A DNA stretch of 64,000 bases, from the NCBI GenBank assembly GCA_020633435.1, contig JACKDP010000004.1, positions 733,067 to 797,066 of the forward strand, in the 5' to 3' direction. The stretch's first letter is position 1. Every line of letters starts with the position of its first letter. The DNA comes from Myxococcales bacterium. GTDB lineage: Bacteria > Myxococcota_A > Bradymonadia > UBA7976 > UBA1532. The position numbers and the translations under genes were made by a program. A model generated the notes under the pieces. That model ran no database searches. It saw only the letters and a list, made by a program, of their open reading frames with translations, and was not told the origin of the DNA. Shown here piece after piece: positions 35,255 to 43,371 of the stretch.

Positions 35255-36229
35255 CTACTTGCGGGCGGCGAGCTGCTGGCGCAGGGCCGGCACGGCCTCG
35301 AAGAGGTCGGCCACCAGCCCGTAGTCGGCCACCTGGAAGATGGGCGCCTCGGGATCGGTGTTGATGGCCACGATGGTCTTCGAGCCCTTCATGCCCGCGA
35401 GGTGCTGGATGGCGCCGCTGATGCCCATGGCGATGTAGAGCGACGGGGCGACGACCTTGCCGGTCTGGCCGACCTGCCAGTCGTTGGGCACCCAGCCCGC
35501 GTCCACGACGGCGCGGGTGGCGCCGATGGCGGCCCCGAGCTGGTCGGCGAGGGGCGCGAGCACCTTGTCGAAGTTGGCGGCCTCCTTGAGGCCGCGGCCC
35601 CCCGAGACCACCACCGAGGCGTCGGTGAGGGCCGGGCGATCCGACTTCACCGAGTCCAGCTTCACGAAGCGCATGCGCAGCGAGGCGGGGTCGACCGTGG
35701 CGGCCGCCTTCTCGATGGGGCTGGTGCCCCCGGGCGCGGCGGCGTCGAACTCGGTGGGCTGCACCGTGATCACCTGGATGGCCGTGTTGATCTTCACGGT
35801 CCCCAGGATGTTGCCGGCCCACATGTAGCGGTCGAACGTCAGGGCGCCGGCGCTGCCGCCGATGGCCACCACGTCGCTGGCCATGCCCGCGCCGAGGCGC
35901 GCCGCCACCCGGGGGACCATGTCCTTGCCGATGCTGGTGGCCGCCGCGACGACGAGGGTGGCGCCGGTCGCCTTCGCGGCGCCGGCGAAGGCCTGGGCGT
36001 ACGCCTGGGCGGTGTAGTTCTCGAGGGCCGGGTGCTCGAACTGGAGCACGGCGTCGGCGCCGTAGCCCGCGAGCTTCTGGGCCACCGCGTCGATGCCGCT
36101 GCCGGCCACGGCGATGGTGTAGCCGCCGCCGACCTTGTTGGCGAGCTCGCGCGCCGCCGTCACGGCGTGCAGGGTGGCGTTGGTCAGCTGGCCGAACTGC
36201 TGCTCGGCGAGGACGAGGATCTTGCTCAT
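35255..36229 (-). CDS. etfA: Electron transfer flavoprotein alpha subunit
   Basis: A 324-residue EtfA. The N-terminal domain starts MSKILVLAEQQFGQL. The C-terminal FAD-binding domain (about 205-320) contains VVSGGRGLKEAANFD, GATRAVVDAGWVPNDWQVGQ, YIAMGISGAIQHLAGM and IVAINTDPEAPIFQVADYG, the EtfA signature. It accepts electrons from acyl-CoA dehydrogenases with EtfB and passes them to ETF-QO. It lies 27 nt after etfB in the order fadR-like/etfB/etfA. Length is normal. Confidence 0.96.
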   Translation of the reverse strand: MSKILVLAEQQFGQLTNATLHAVTAARELANKVGGGYTIAVAGSGIDAVAQKLAGYGADAVLQFEHPALENYTAQAYAQAFAGAAKATGATLVVAAATSIGKDMVPRVAARLGAGMASDVVAIGGSAGALTFDRYMWAGNILGTVKINTAIQVITVQPTEFDAAAPGGTSPIEKAAATVDPASLRMRFVKLDSVKSDRPALTDASVVVSGGRGLKEAANFDKVLAPLADQLGAAIGATRAVVDAGWVPNDWQVGQTGKVVAPSLYIAMGISGAIQHLAGMKGSKTIVAINTDPEAPIFQVADYGLVADLFEAVPALRQQLAARK

Positions 36230-36256
36230 TTCAGTATTCCTTCCGCGCCGTCCGGC

Positions 36257-37009
36257 TCAGATGACCTTGGCCTCGGTGGCGAGCTTCGCCACCAGCTCCT
36301 CCACCGACTTCACGATCTGACCCGCGGCGCGCGCCGGGGGCAGGGCCAGCTTCACCGTCTGCACCTTGATCTCGGAGAGATCGATGCCGAGGTCGCTGGG
36401 CTCCAGCTCCTCCAGGGGCTTGCGCTTGGCCTTCATGATGCCGGGCAGGCTGGCGTAGCGGGGCTCGTTGAGGCGCAGATCGGTGGTCAGCACGGCCGGG
36501 AAGTCGACCTCCACGGTCTCCACGCCGCCATCCACCTCGCGCTGCACCGTCGCGCCGCCGTCGGTCAGCTCGACCTTGTAGGCGAAGGTCGCCTGGGGCC
36601 AGCCCAGGTACTCGGCCAGGAGCTGGCCGACCTGGTTGTTGTCGCCGTCGACGGCCTGCTTGCCGAGGATGACGAGGTCGGGCTTCTCGCGCTCGCAGAG
36701 CTTCTGCAGGAGGCGGGCGACGAGGTCGGAGTCCAGCTCCTCCTCGTCGCACTCCACCAGGATGCCCCGGTCGGCGCCCATGGCGAGGGCCGTGCGGATC
36801 TCCTTGGTGGCGTCGCTGTCGCCGATGGCCACCGCGATGACCTCGGGATCGTCGGCGTCCTCGGCGATGGCGATGGCTTCCTCCACCGCGATCTCGCAGA
36901 ACGGGTTCATCTTGAAGTCCACCGCATCGTCGTCGATGCGGCCGTCCTTCGTCAGGCTCAGCTTCGAGTCGGGATCGGTGACCCGCTTCGCGGTGACCAG
37001 GATCTTCAC
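36257..37009 (-). CDS. etfB: Electron transfer flavoprotein beta subunit
   Basis: A 250-residue EtfB starting MKILVTAKRVTDPDSKL. It has MNPFCEIAVEEAIAIAE, VIAVAIGDSDATKEIRTALA and the AMP-site/signature region DGDNNQVGQLLAEYLGWPQ. The C-terminal LRLNEPRYASLPGIMKAKRK segment includes the recognition loop that docks on dehydrogenases. Its ATG overlaps the regulator stop by 4 nt, so the three genes form one transcription unit controlled from the regulator's promoter. Confidence 0.96.
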   Translation of the reverse strand: MKILVTAKRVTDPDSKLSLTKDGRIDDDAVDFKMNPFCEIAVEEAIAIAEDADDPEVIAVAIGDSDATKEIRTALAMGADRGILVECDEEELDSDLVARLLQKLCEREKPDLVILGKQAVDGDNNQVGQLLAEYLGWPQATFAYKVELTDGGATVQREVDGGVETVEVDFPAVLTTDLRLNEPRYASLPGIMKAKRKPLEELEPSDLGIDLSEIKVQTVKLALPPARAAGQIVKSVEELVAKLATEAKVI

Positions 37010-37689
37010 GGCTCCTCCTTCGATGGCTCAAGGACCGCGGGGGCTCCCGCGGTGCGCAGGATGCCCCGCGCGCACACGTTCCAGATCTGTTCGGCGGCCG
37101 CCGGCAACGCGTAGGGTTCGCGCCCGCCTGCCCGCCCTTGCAACCAGTAGAGCGACACCTCGTCCAGCGCGCCGAAGAGGGCCCGCTTGACCAGCCGGGG
37201 ATCGACGCCCGAGACGAACTCACCGTCGCGCTGGCCGGCGATGATGATCTCCTCGATGAGGTCGAGATACTCCCCGAACTTGGCCGCCTTGTACTCCCGC
37301 ATGAACTTGCCGGACTGGCGCAGCTCCACCGTGAGCACCTCGGCCAGGGTCGGCTCTTCGACCACCAGCGCGAGCTGCAGCTCGATGAAGAGGCGCAGCT
37401 TCATCGCCGCCGAGGGGGCGTCGGCCAGCCGCACGCGCAGCCGCTCGATGATGGCGCTCATCCGGCTCTCGAAGAGCTGGATGAGCAGGTCATCCTTGCT
37501 GCGGAAGTACAGGTAGATGGTGCCGTCGGCGACGCCGGCCTCCCGCGCCACGTCGCTCACCCGCGCGTTGTAGAAGCCCTTCTCGGCGAACACCTGCACG
37601 GCGGCGTCGAGGATGCGCTCCTGCTTGGCGGTCTGGGCGGGCGTCGAGATGGGGGGCCTCCGGTCGCCGGGTTCTGAATGAACGCTCAT
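37006..37689 (-). CDS. TetR-family regulator, FadR (YsiA)-like
   Basis: A 227-residue TetR regulator. The HTH domain is at about residues 22-68: ERILDAAVQVFAEKGFYNA, then DVAREAGVADGTIYLYFRSK. It resembles Bacillus FadR, which represses beta-oxidation and etf genes and is released by long-chain acyl-CoA. It is translationally coupled to etfB. The ATG lies inside a perfect operator palindrome and has no Shine-Dalgarno sequence; GGAGG precedes an ATC codon 13 codons in. The true start may therefore differ or the mRNA may be leaderless. Ligand assignment is inference from gene order and operator. Confidence 0.85.
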   Translation of the reverse strand: MSVHSEPGDRRPPISTPAQTAKQERILDAAVQVFAEKGFYNARVSDVAREAGVADGTIYLYFRSKDDLLIQLFESRMSAIIERLRVRLADAPSAAMKLRLFIELQLALVVEEPTLAEVLTVELRQSGKFMREYKAAKFGEYLDLIEEIIIAGQRDGEFVSGVDPRLVKRALFGALDEVSLYWLQGRAGGREPYALPAAAEQIWNVCARGILRTAGAPAVLEPSKEEP

Positions 37690-37692
37690 TCA
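37675..37692. promoter_or_regulatory. FadR-type operator palindrome
   Basis: TGAATGA-ACGC-TCATTCA is a perfect 7-bp inverted repeat with a 4-bp spacer. It closely matches the known Bacillus FadR box (TGAATGAnTAnTCATTCA). It covers the annotated start codon of the TetR gene, which is the expected place for autoregulation of the regulator-etfB-etfA unit. It is also 37 bp from the 3' end of the NRPS-like gene. Confidence 0.75.
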
Positions 37693-37728
37693 GGCGGGCG
37701 GAACGATGCGCGAAGGGCACCGGGGCTG

Positions 37729-40110
37729 TCAAGCGGCTGTGAGGGGGCGCTCCATCAGCCACGCGCGCCCGGGGGCCAGCGACGCCAGCACGAGCTCGCC
37801 CTGGTAGGCGTAGGTGGCGTAGTCCAGATCCACGACCTCCTGGAAGCCCAGCGACCGCGCGAGGAAGTCGGTGACGGGGTGCGTGCAGAAGGCCACGGCG
37901 CGCCGGAAGCCGCGGGCAGCGCCCTCCTCCAGGGCCCGGCTCTCCAGGGCGTGCAGCACCGCGTAGCCATCCACGTCGGGGGCCGCCGCCGCCATGGGCA
38001 GCTCGAGCACCTCCCCCGGCGTGGGCTGCCCGCGCAGGGCGCGGTACCGCGTCTCCACCCCGTCGTTCAGGTCGATCACGGGCGCCACCGCCGGATCCAC
38101 GTCGCCGTAGTCGATGGGCGCCGAGAAGTCGTCGCTGATGCAGAAGCCCACGAGCTCGCCGCCCGCGACCGCCACCAGCGAGTACCCCGTGCGCAGGCAC
38201 CGCCGGATGATGGCCCGGGCGTAGCGGGCGAAGGCGGCCTCGGGCACCCCCAGCGCCACGGTGGAGGGATCCCGCGCCGCGAACCAGGCCGCCATCGCCG
38301 CCTCGACGGCGTCGGCGTGATCGGGGGTCAGCCGCTCGATGGTGAAGTCGATGGTCGCGTCGACGAACTCGGTCCGGTACCAGGCCGCCAGCGCCGCCAC
38401 CGTCGAGGGCAGCGGCGCCCCGAGCAGCGGGCCGGGGTGGTCGAGGCGGGCCTGGACGGCCGCCAGCGTGCTCACCCAGAGCAGCGAGTCGCCCCCCAGC
38501 AGCCGGAAGTCGGCGTCGCGCTCCACGGCGTCCAGCTCCAGGTGCTCGGCCCAGACCTCGGCGATGGCCACCTCGGTGGGATCGACGGGCAACCGCCGCG
38601 GATCGACCCGGCGGTGGCGGCGCGGCCGCAGCGCGCGCAGCGCCTGCCGATCCAGCTTGCCCGTGGGCGTGCGGGGCAGCGCGGCGAGGGCGTGGATGCG
38701 CGAGGGCACCTGGTAGGCGGGCAGCCGGCGGGCCAGGCCCTCCCGGACGGCCTCGGCGTCGAGCGTCGCGGGCGTCATGAACACCACGAGCCGCTGGGCC
38801 CCGTCGGCGTCCGTCTGCACCACCGCCACCACATGCTCGGCCTCCGGGGCGACGCGCCGCGCGGCGTGCTCCACCCCCTCCAGCTCGATGCGCACGCCGC
38901 GGATCTTCACCTGGTGGTCCACCCGGCCAGCGTGGAAGTAGACGCCGTCGGCGTCGCGCCACACGCGATCCCCGGTGCGGAAGCGCGTCCCTCCCGGCAC
39001 GTCGGGATCGGGCTGGAACCGCCGGGCCGTCTCGTCCGGGCGGCCCAGGTAGCCCGCCGCCAGCACCGGCCCGCCCACCAGCAGCTCGCCGGTGACGCCC
39101 GGGGCCACCGGCTGGCCGGCCTCGTCCACGACGGCGAGGAGAGCCCGGTCCACGGGGCGCCCGATGGGCACGGGATCCTGAAGAAAATCAGCCTCTTCCA
39201 CGAACTCGGCGCAGGTCACGTCGGCGGCGACCTCGGTGCTGCCGTACAGGTTCAGCAGCCGCGCGCCGGGCAGGCACTCCCGAAACCGCCGCAGCAGCTC
39301 CGGGGTGAGGGGCTCGCCGCTGACGGTCCAGTGGCGCAGGCCCGGCACCATCAGCCCGGCCGCGGGGATGGTGGTCAGCAGCGCCTGCAGCATGGAGGGC
39401 ACGAGCACCACCCGGGTGGCCTCGGCGTCGGCCAGGGCCTGCACGAGCCGCGTCGGCTCGATGGCGTCCGTCGGCGAGACGATGGCCGTGGGCACCCCCG
39501 CGAGCAGGCCGCCGAAGAGCTCCCAGACCGAGTCCACGAAGTCGAGGGACGCCCGGTGGGCCAGCACCTCGCCGGGGCCGAAGGGGTAGACGCGCCACAT
39601 CCAGCGCAGGCGGTTGAGCGCCGCGCCATGGGTGCCGCACACGCCCTTGGGCCGGCCGGTGCTGCCCGAGGTGTAGAGGACGTACAGGCCATCGTCGGGG
39701 GGATCGGCGACGTCGGGCGGGGCGTCGGCCGGGCCCACGGCGTCGACGATGAGGGGCGGCTTCCCGCCGAGGCGGGTGGCCTCCTCCGCGTCGGCCGCCC
39801 GCGTCACGAGCTGGACGACGCCGGCGTCGTCGTGGACGAAGCGCAGCCGCGCCTCGGGGTGCACGGGATCGAGGGGGACCCAGCGCGCCCCGGCCTTGAG
39901 GATGCCGAGGACGGCGGTGGTCGCCTCGATGGAGCGCTGCAGGTGGAGGCCGACGCGGTCGCCCGGGCGCACGCCGCGAGCGACGAGGGCGTGGGCGATG
40001 CCGTTGGCGGCCTGGTCGAGGGCCCGACCGGTCACCGCGCGGTCCCCCGCCCGGAGCACCACGTCGTCGCCCGCCATCGCCTCGAAGGCGCGATGAATGA
40101 GGGTGTGCAT
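37729..40110 (-). CDS. NRPS-like protein: adenylation, carrier and GNAT-type domains
   Basis: A 793-residue protein. The adenylation domain (1-500) shows core motifs LYVLYTSGSTGRPKGV (about 140), LLNLYGSTEVAADVT, FRTGDRVWRD, GRVDHQVKIRGVRIELEG (about 395) and PRTPTGKLDR. A carrier domain follows with the pantetheine serine in LLGGDSLLWVS (about 540). The last 200 residues look like a GNAT acyltransferase (IERLTPDHADAVEAAMAAW, LVAVAGGELVGFCISDD, FLARSLGFQEVVDLDY). No condensation or thioesterase domain is present. I infer that it activates an amino or aryl acid and transfers it to a small amine. It is divergent from the PLP decarboxylase and polyamine genes, which suggests a polyamine acceptor. 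The specificity code was not decoded. Confidence 0.8.
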   Translation of the reverse strand: MHTLIHRAFEAMAGDDVVLRAGDRAVTGRALDQAANGIAHALVARGVRPGDRVGLHLQRSIEATTAVLGILKAGARWVPLDPVHPEARLRFVHDDAGVVQLVTRAADAEEATRLGGKPPLIVDAVGPADAPPDVADPPDDGLYVLYTSGSTGRPKGVCGTHGAALNRLRWMWRVYPFGPGEVLAHRASLDFVDSVWELFGGLLAGVPTAIVSPTDAIEPTRLVQALADAEATRVVLVPSMLQALLTTIPAAGLMVPGLRHWTVSGEPLTPELLRRFRECLPGARLLNLYGSTEVAADVTCAEFVEEADFLQDPVPIGRPVDRALLAVVDEAGQPVAPGVTGELLVGGPVLAAGYLGRPDETARRFQPDPDVPGGTRFRTGDRVWRDADGVYFHAGRVDHQVKIRGVRIELEGVEHAARRVAPEAEHVVAVVQTDADGAQRLVVFMTPATLDAEAVREGLARRLPAYQVPSRIHALAALPRTPTGKLDRQALRALRPRRHRRVDPRRLPVDPTEVAIAEVWAEHLELDAVERDADFRLLGGDSLLWVSTLAAVQARLDHPGPLLGAPLPSTVAALAAWYRTEFVDATIDFTIERLTPDHADAVEAAMAAWFAARDPSTVALGVPEAAFARYARAIIRRCLRTGYSLVAVAGGELVGFCISDDFSAPIDYGDVDPAVAPVIDLNDGVETRYRALRGQPTPGEVLELPMAAAAPDVDGYAVLHALESRALEEGAARGFRRAVAFCTHPVTDFLARSLGFQEVVDLDYATYAYQGELVLASLAPGRAWLMERPLTAA

Positions 40111-40198
40111 GCCGGCGCAAGCTAGCACCGTTGCGGGGGCCATGGCGCTCGCTTTCTGCCCTCGACGGGCCTGGCCGTGATCGCTAGGGTGCGCGCCC

Positions 40199-41335
40199 AT
40201 GGAGACCTCCGCATCGCGCGCCGCCGCCTTCCTCGACGACCAGCGCCCGTCGACGCCCAGCCTTGTCCTCGACCTCGACGTCGTCACCCGGCGCTACCGC
40301 CTGGTGGCCGACGCGGTGCCGGGGGGCCGGGTCTGGTACGCCGTGAAGGCCAACCCCACCCCGGCCCTGCTCGCCCACCTGCACGGGCTGGGATCGGCCT
40401 TTGACATCGCGAGCTTCGGCGAGCTGACGGCCTGCCTGGCCGCCGGCGCCACCGGGGCCGAGCTGTCGTTCGGCAACACCGCCAAGCGGCCGGAGGACAT
40501 CCGCCGGGCCCGGGCCGCGGGGGTCGAGCTCTTCGTCTTCGACGCCCCGTCCGAGCTGGAGAAGCTGGCCGCCCACGCCCCCGGGGCCAGCGTCTTCTGC
40601 CGCCTCGCCGTCGAGGCCGACGGCGCCGCCTGGCCGCTGGGCCGCAAGTTCGGCTGCACCGTGGACGAGGCGCTGGCCATGCTCGGCCGCGCCGCCGATC
40701 TGGGCCTGCGCCCGCGGGGCACCTCGTTCCACATCGGCTCCCAGCAGCGCGATCCCACCGCCTGGGATCGCGCTGCGGCCTTCGCCGCGGAGGTCATCGA
40801 CCGCGGCCGCCGCCAGGGCCTCCCGCTGGATCTGGTGAACCTGGGCGGGGGCCTGCCCGCCCGCTACACCGCCGACGACGCCCCCGAGGCCCACGTCGCC
40901 GCCATGGGCGCCGCGATCCGCGCCCACCTGGCCGGCGTCGAGACCATCATCGTCGAGCCCGGCCGCTACATGGTGGCCGACGCGGGGATCATGGAGACGG
41001 AGGTCCTGCTCGTCCGCCGCGAGCCGCGCACGGGCGCCCTCTGGGTGCACCTGGACGCGGGCCGCTACAGCGGCCTGACCGAGGGCGACACCGTGGCCTA
41101 CCCCCTCGAAGCCCGCCGCGACGGCGCCCGCCTGGGCGGCCCGGAGGCCGACGTCATCCTCGCCGGTCCCACCTGCGACAGCGACGATGTCTTCGGCCTG
41201 TCCCTCACCTACCGCCTGCCCGCCGACATCCGCGTGGGCGACCGCGTGCGCCTGTCGACCACCGGCGCCTACGGCAACGCCCTCGACATCCAGGGCTACA
41301 ACGGCATCCAGCTCCCCCGCCTCCACGTGGTCTGA
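40199..41335 (+). CDS. PLP-dependent ornithine/lysine decarboxylase (alanine-racemase fold)
   Basis: A 378-residue group IV decarboxylase. The PLP lysine is in VWYAVKANP (about residue 50). FDIASFGEL, HIGSQQRDP and NLGGGLPARY follow, with the phosphate-binding EPGRYMVADAG (about 257). GPTCDSDDVFG (about 322) contains the catalytic Cys of eukaryotic/alphaproteobacterial-type ornithine decarboxylases. The length (about 380) fits ODC better than the larger biosynthetic arginine decarboxylase. It makes putrescine or cadaverine. The two aminopropyltransferases and speD next door support polyamine synthesis. Confidence 0.86.
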   Translation: METSASRAAAFLDDQRPSTPSLVLDLDVVTRRYRLVADAVPGGRVWYAVKANPTPALLAHLHGLGSAFDIASFGELTACLAAGATGAELSFGNTAKRPEDIRRARAAGVELFVFDAPSELEKLAAHAPGASVFCRLAVEADGAAWPLGRKFGCTVDEALAMLGRAADLGLRPRGTSFHIGSQQRDPTAWDRAAAFAAEVIDRGRRQGLPLDLVNLGGGLPARYTADDAPEAHVAAMGAAIRAHLAGVETIIVEPGRYMVADAGIMETEVLLVRREPRTGALWVHLDAGRYSGLTEGDTVAYPLEARRDGARLGGPEADVILAGPTCDSDDVFGLSLTYRLPADIRVGDRVRLSTTGAYGNALDIQGYNGIQLPRLHVV

Positions 41336-41341
41336 AAACGG

Positions 41342-41396
41342 CCGATTTTTTTGCCCGGAAAGTCCTTCGGAGGCGCGGATTTGCGCCGAAAATCGG
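41342..41396 (+). ncRNA. Putative structured leader: compact three-way junction upstream of the aminopropyltransferase gene
   Basis: P1: CCGATTTT (41342-41349) pairs exactly with AAAATCGG (41389-41396). P2: CCGGA (41355-41359) with TTCGG (41366-41370). P3: GGCGC (41372-41376) with GCGCC (41383-41387), 6-nt loop. Junction strands are 5, 1 and 1 nt. It begins 7 nt after the decarboxylase stop, and the next start codon is at 41481. I do not recognise a known riboswitch class; hammerhead and purine cores are absent. It is a candidate cis-regulatory RNA. Confidence 0.4.
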
Positions 41397-41423
41397 GGGG
41401 GGGTCCAAAAGCCGTTGACGGGG

Positions 41424-41460
41424 GGGGTCATGGGCGGCAGAGTCCGCCCCCCCTGACCCC
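41424..41460 (+). promoter_or_regulatory. Long GC hairpin just before the RBS
   Basis: GGGGTCA (41424-41430) pairs with TGACCCC (41454-41460), and GGGCGG (41432-41437) pairs with CCGCCC (41444-41449), with four unpaired C on the 3' side. The hairpin ends about 3 nt before GAAGAGGAGG, the Shine-Dalgarno of the downstream gene. With the upstream junction it looks like an aptamer/expression-platform arrangement, or simply a stabilising or processing hairpin in the intergenic mRNA. Confidence 0.45.
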
Positions 41461-41480
41461 GGAAGAGGAGGCTGAACAAG

Positions 41481-42407
41481 ATGGCCTGGCCCCCGAAGAA
41501 CGCCGACACGGTGCTGCTCGAGACGCACACCGACGCGCTCACCGCCGCCTTCCACGCGCAAGAGATGCTGGTCTGGGGACAGACCCAGTGGCAGCGCTAC
41601 TCCGTGGCCCGCGTGCCCGGGTTCGGCAAGGTGCTCTTCCTGGACGGGAAGACCCAGAGCGCCGAGCTGGACGAGTTCGTCTACCACGAGGCCCTCGTGC
41701 AGCCCGCCATGATGCTGCACCCCAACCCCCGCCGCGTGCTCATCTGCGGCGGCGGCGAGGGCGCCACGCTGCGCGAGGTGCTCAAGCACCCCTCCGTGGA
41801 GAAGGCCTGGCAGATCGACATCGACGGCGAGCTCATCGAGGTGGCCAAGGCCCACCTGGGCGAGTGGCACCAGGGGGCCTACGCCGATCCGCGGGCCCAG
41901 GTCGTCATCACCGACGCCCGCGCCTACCTCGAGGGCATCGAGCCCGGCAGCCTGGACGTCGTGATCAGCGACCTGCCCGATCCCATGGAGGATGGGCCGG
42001 CCACGAAGCTCTTCACCCGCGAGTTCTTCGCGCTGGTGGCCCGCGCCCTGGGCGAGGACGGCACCTTCGGCATGCAGGCCGGCTCCGCCGCCCTGACCCA
42101 CGCCGACTTCTTCACCCGCATCACCCGGACCGTGGGCGACGTCTTCACCTACACCCGGCCCTGCGTCACCCACGTCGCCACCTACATGGAGCCCTGGGGC
42201 TTCCTGGTGGCCGGCAAGAACGCCGATCCCCTCAAGCTCACCGCCGAGGAGCTGGGCCGCCGGCAGGCCGCGCGGGGCCTCACCCCGCAGTTCTACTCGC
42301 CCGCGATGCACGCGGCGCTGCTGACGGCGCCCGAGTACATCCTGCAGGCCATCGCCGCCGTGACGGACGTGGCCACCGACGCCAACCCCGTCCTCTGGAC
42401 CGCGTGA
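41481..42407 (+). CDS. speE: Aminopropyltransferase, ACL5/thermospermine synthase-like (copy 1)
   Basis: A 308-residue spermidine synthase-family protein. The AdoMet-type site is VLICGGGEGATLREVLKH, followed by WQIDIDGELIEVAKAHL, ADPRAQVVITDARAYLEG and VVISDLPDPMEDGPATKLF. GGGEGAT with DLPDP, plus the later THVATYMEPWGFLVA, resembles ACL5/thermospermine synthase more than classic SpeE (GGGDGG, DSTDP). It transfers aminopropyl groups from decarboxylated AdoMet. It is 145 nt after the decarboxylase with a structured leader, and 7 nt before a paralogue. Confidence 0.85.
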   Translation: MAWPPKNADTVLLETHTDALTAAFHAQEMLVWGQTQWQRYSVARVPGFGKVLFLDGKTQSAELDEFVYHEALVQPAMMLHPNPRRVLICGGGEGATLREVLKHPSVEKAWQIDIDGELIEVAKAHLGEWHQGAYADPRAQVVITDARAYLEGIEPGSLDVVISDLPDPMEDGPATKLFTREFFALVARALGEDGTFGMQAGSAALTHADFFTRITRTVGDVFTYTRPCVTHVATYMEPWGFLVAGKNADPLKLTAEELGRRQAARGLTPQFYSPAMHAALLTAPEYILQAIAAVTDVATDANPVLWTA

Positions 42408-42414
42408 GGGACTG

Positions 42415-43314
42415 ATGCGCAACGCCACCCTGTACATCGCCGAGCCCCTCACCGAGGGCGTCACCACGTTCTTCGCCGCCGAGCGCGTCCTGGCCGCGGG
42501 CGCCACCGCCCAGGACAACCACCAGATCATCGAGCTGCGCGGCTTCGGCCGGGGCCTGGTGCTCAACGGCCGCCTGCACCGCTGTGATCTCGACCGCGAG
42601 ATCCACCGCGAGGCCCTGGCCCACCCGGCCCTCGTCGCCCACCCCCACCCGAAGCGCGTCCTGCTCCTCGGCGCGGGCGGCGGCGACGTGCTGCGCGAGA
42701 TCCTGCGCCACCGGAGCGTCGAGCGCGTCGTGGTGGTCGAGCCCCAGAGCGCCCTGGTGGAGCACGCCCGCGCCCACCTGGCCGACTGGAGCGACGGCGC
42801 CTTCGACGATCCGCGCACCCGCCTGATCAAGAGCGACGTGCGCGGCTTCCTGGCTGACGCCCGCGAGGCCGACTTCGACGTCATCATCGCCGACCTGCCC
42901 GGCCCCCTGGATGGCGGCGCCGCGGCGCGCTGCTACACCCGCGAGGCCTTCGCGGCCGCGAAGGCGCTGCTGGCCCCCGGCGGCCTCTTCGCCATCGCGG
43001 CCGGCTCGGCGGCCCTCACCCGCCCCGAGCAGCTCGTCGACTGCCGCGCCACGCTCCAGGACGTGTTCAAGACGGTGCGCCTGGCCACCGTCCTGCTCAC
43101 CTCCACCCTGGAGCCCCGCGCCGTCGCCCTGGCCTCGGATGACGTGGATCCGGCCGCCGTGCCCGTGGGCATCGTGGTCGAGCGCCTGGCCGAGCGCCAC
43201 GTGGCCCCCGCCGCCTGCACCGCCCGCATGTACGGCCCGCTGTTCGCCGAGCCCGCGTGGCTGGCGGCCCGCACCGGGCGCGTCCTCTCCGACGAGCTCC
43301 CCTTCCGCCGCTGA
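42415..43314 (+). CDS. Aminopropyltransferase-like protein (copy 2)
   Basis: A 299-residue paralogue of the preceding gene. It has VLLLGAGGGDVLREILRH, VVVVEPQSALVEHARAHL, DPRTRLIKSDVRGFLAD and VIIADLPGPLDGGAAARCYT. The first Gly-rich loop (GAGGGD) has lost the EGAT pattern and the acidic residue of IDID is E-P here. Substrate preference, or even catalysis, may therefore differ from copy 1. The pair could act on different polyamines (for example spermidine versus a longer or branched product) or form a heteromer. It ends at a bidirectional terminator. Confidence 0.8.
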   Translation: MRNATLYIAEPLTEGVTTFFAAERVLAAGATAQDNHQIIELRGFGRGLVLNGRLHRCDLDREIHREALAHPALVAHPHPKRVLLLGAGGGDVLREILRHRSVERVVVVEPQSALVEHARAHLADWSDGAFDDPRTRLIKSDVRGFLADAREADFDVIIADLPGPLDGGAAARCYTREAFAAAKALLAPGGLFAIAAGSAALTRPEQLVDCRATLQDVFKTVRLATVLLTSTLEPRAVALASDDVDPAAVPVGIVVERLAERHVAPAACTARMYGPLFAEPAWLAARTGRVLSDELPFRR

Positions 43315-43323
43315 AACGAAGAA

Positions 43324-43347
43324 GGCCGCGCTCGGGTGAGCGCGGCC
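43324..43347. terminator. Bidirectional intrinsic-type terminator
   Basis: GGCCGCGCTC-GGGT-GAGCGCGGCC is a perfect 10-bp stem with a 4-nt loop, flanked by GAA and TCCTTC. It sits between the convergent ends of the second aminopropyltransferase gene and speD, as expected for a shared terminator. Confidence 0.8.
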
Positions 43348-43371
43348 TCCTTCACGGACAGCTCGCCAGGC

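Noticed and set aside
41342..41396. Hammerhead ribozyme or known purine/SAM riboswitch
   Set aside because: Three-way junction shape only; CUGANGA/GAAA core and known aptamer consensus bases are absent.
41415..41420. TTGACG as a -35 box before the aminopropyltransferase gene
   Set aside because: No acceptable -10 at proper spacing; the following sequence is a GC hairpin.
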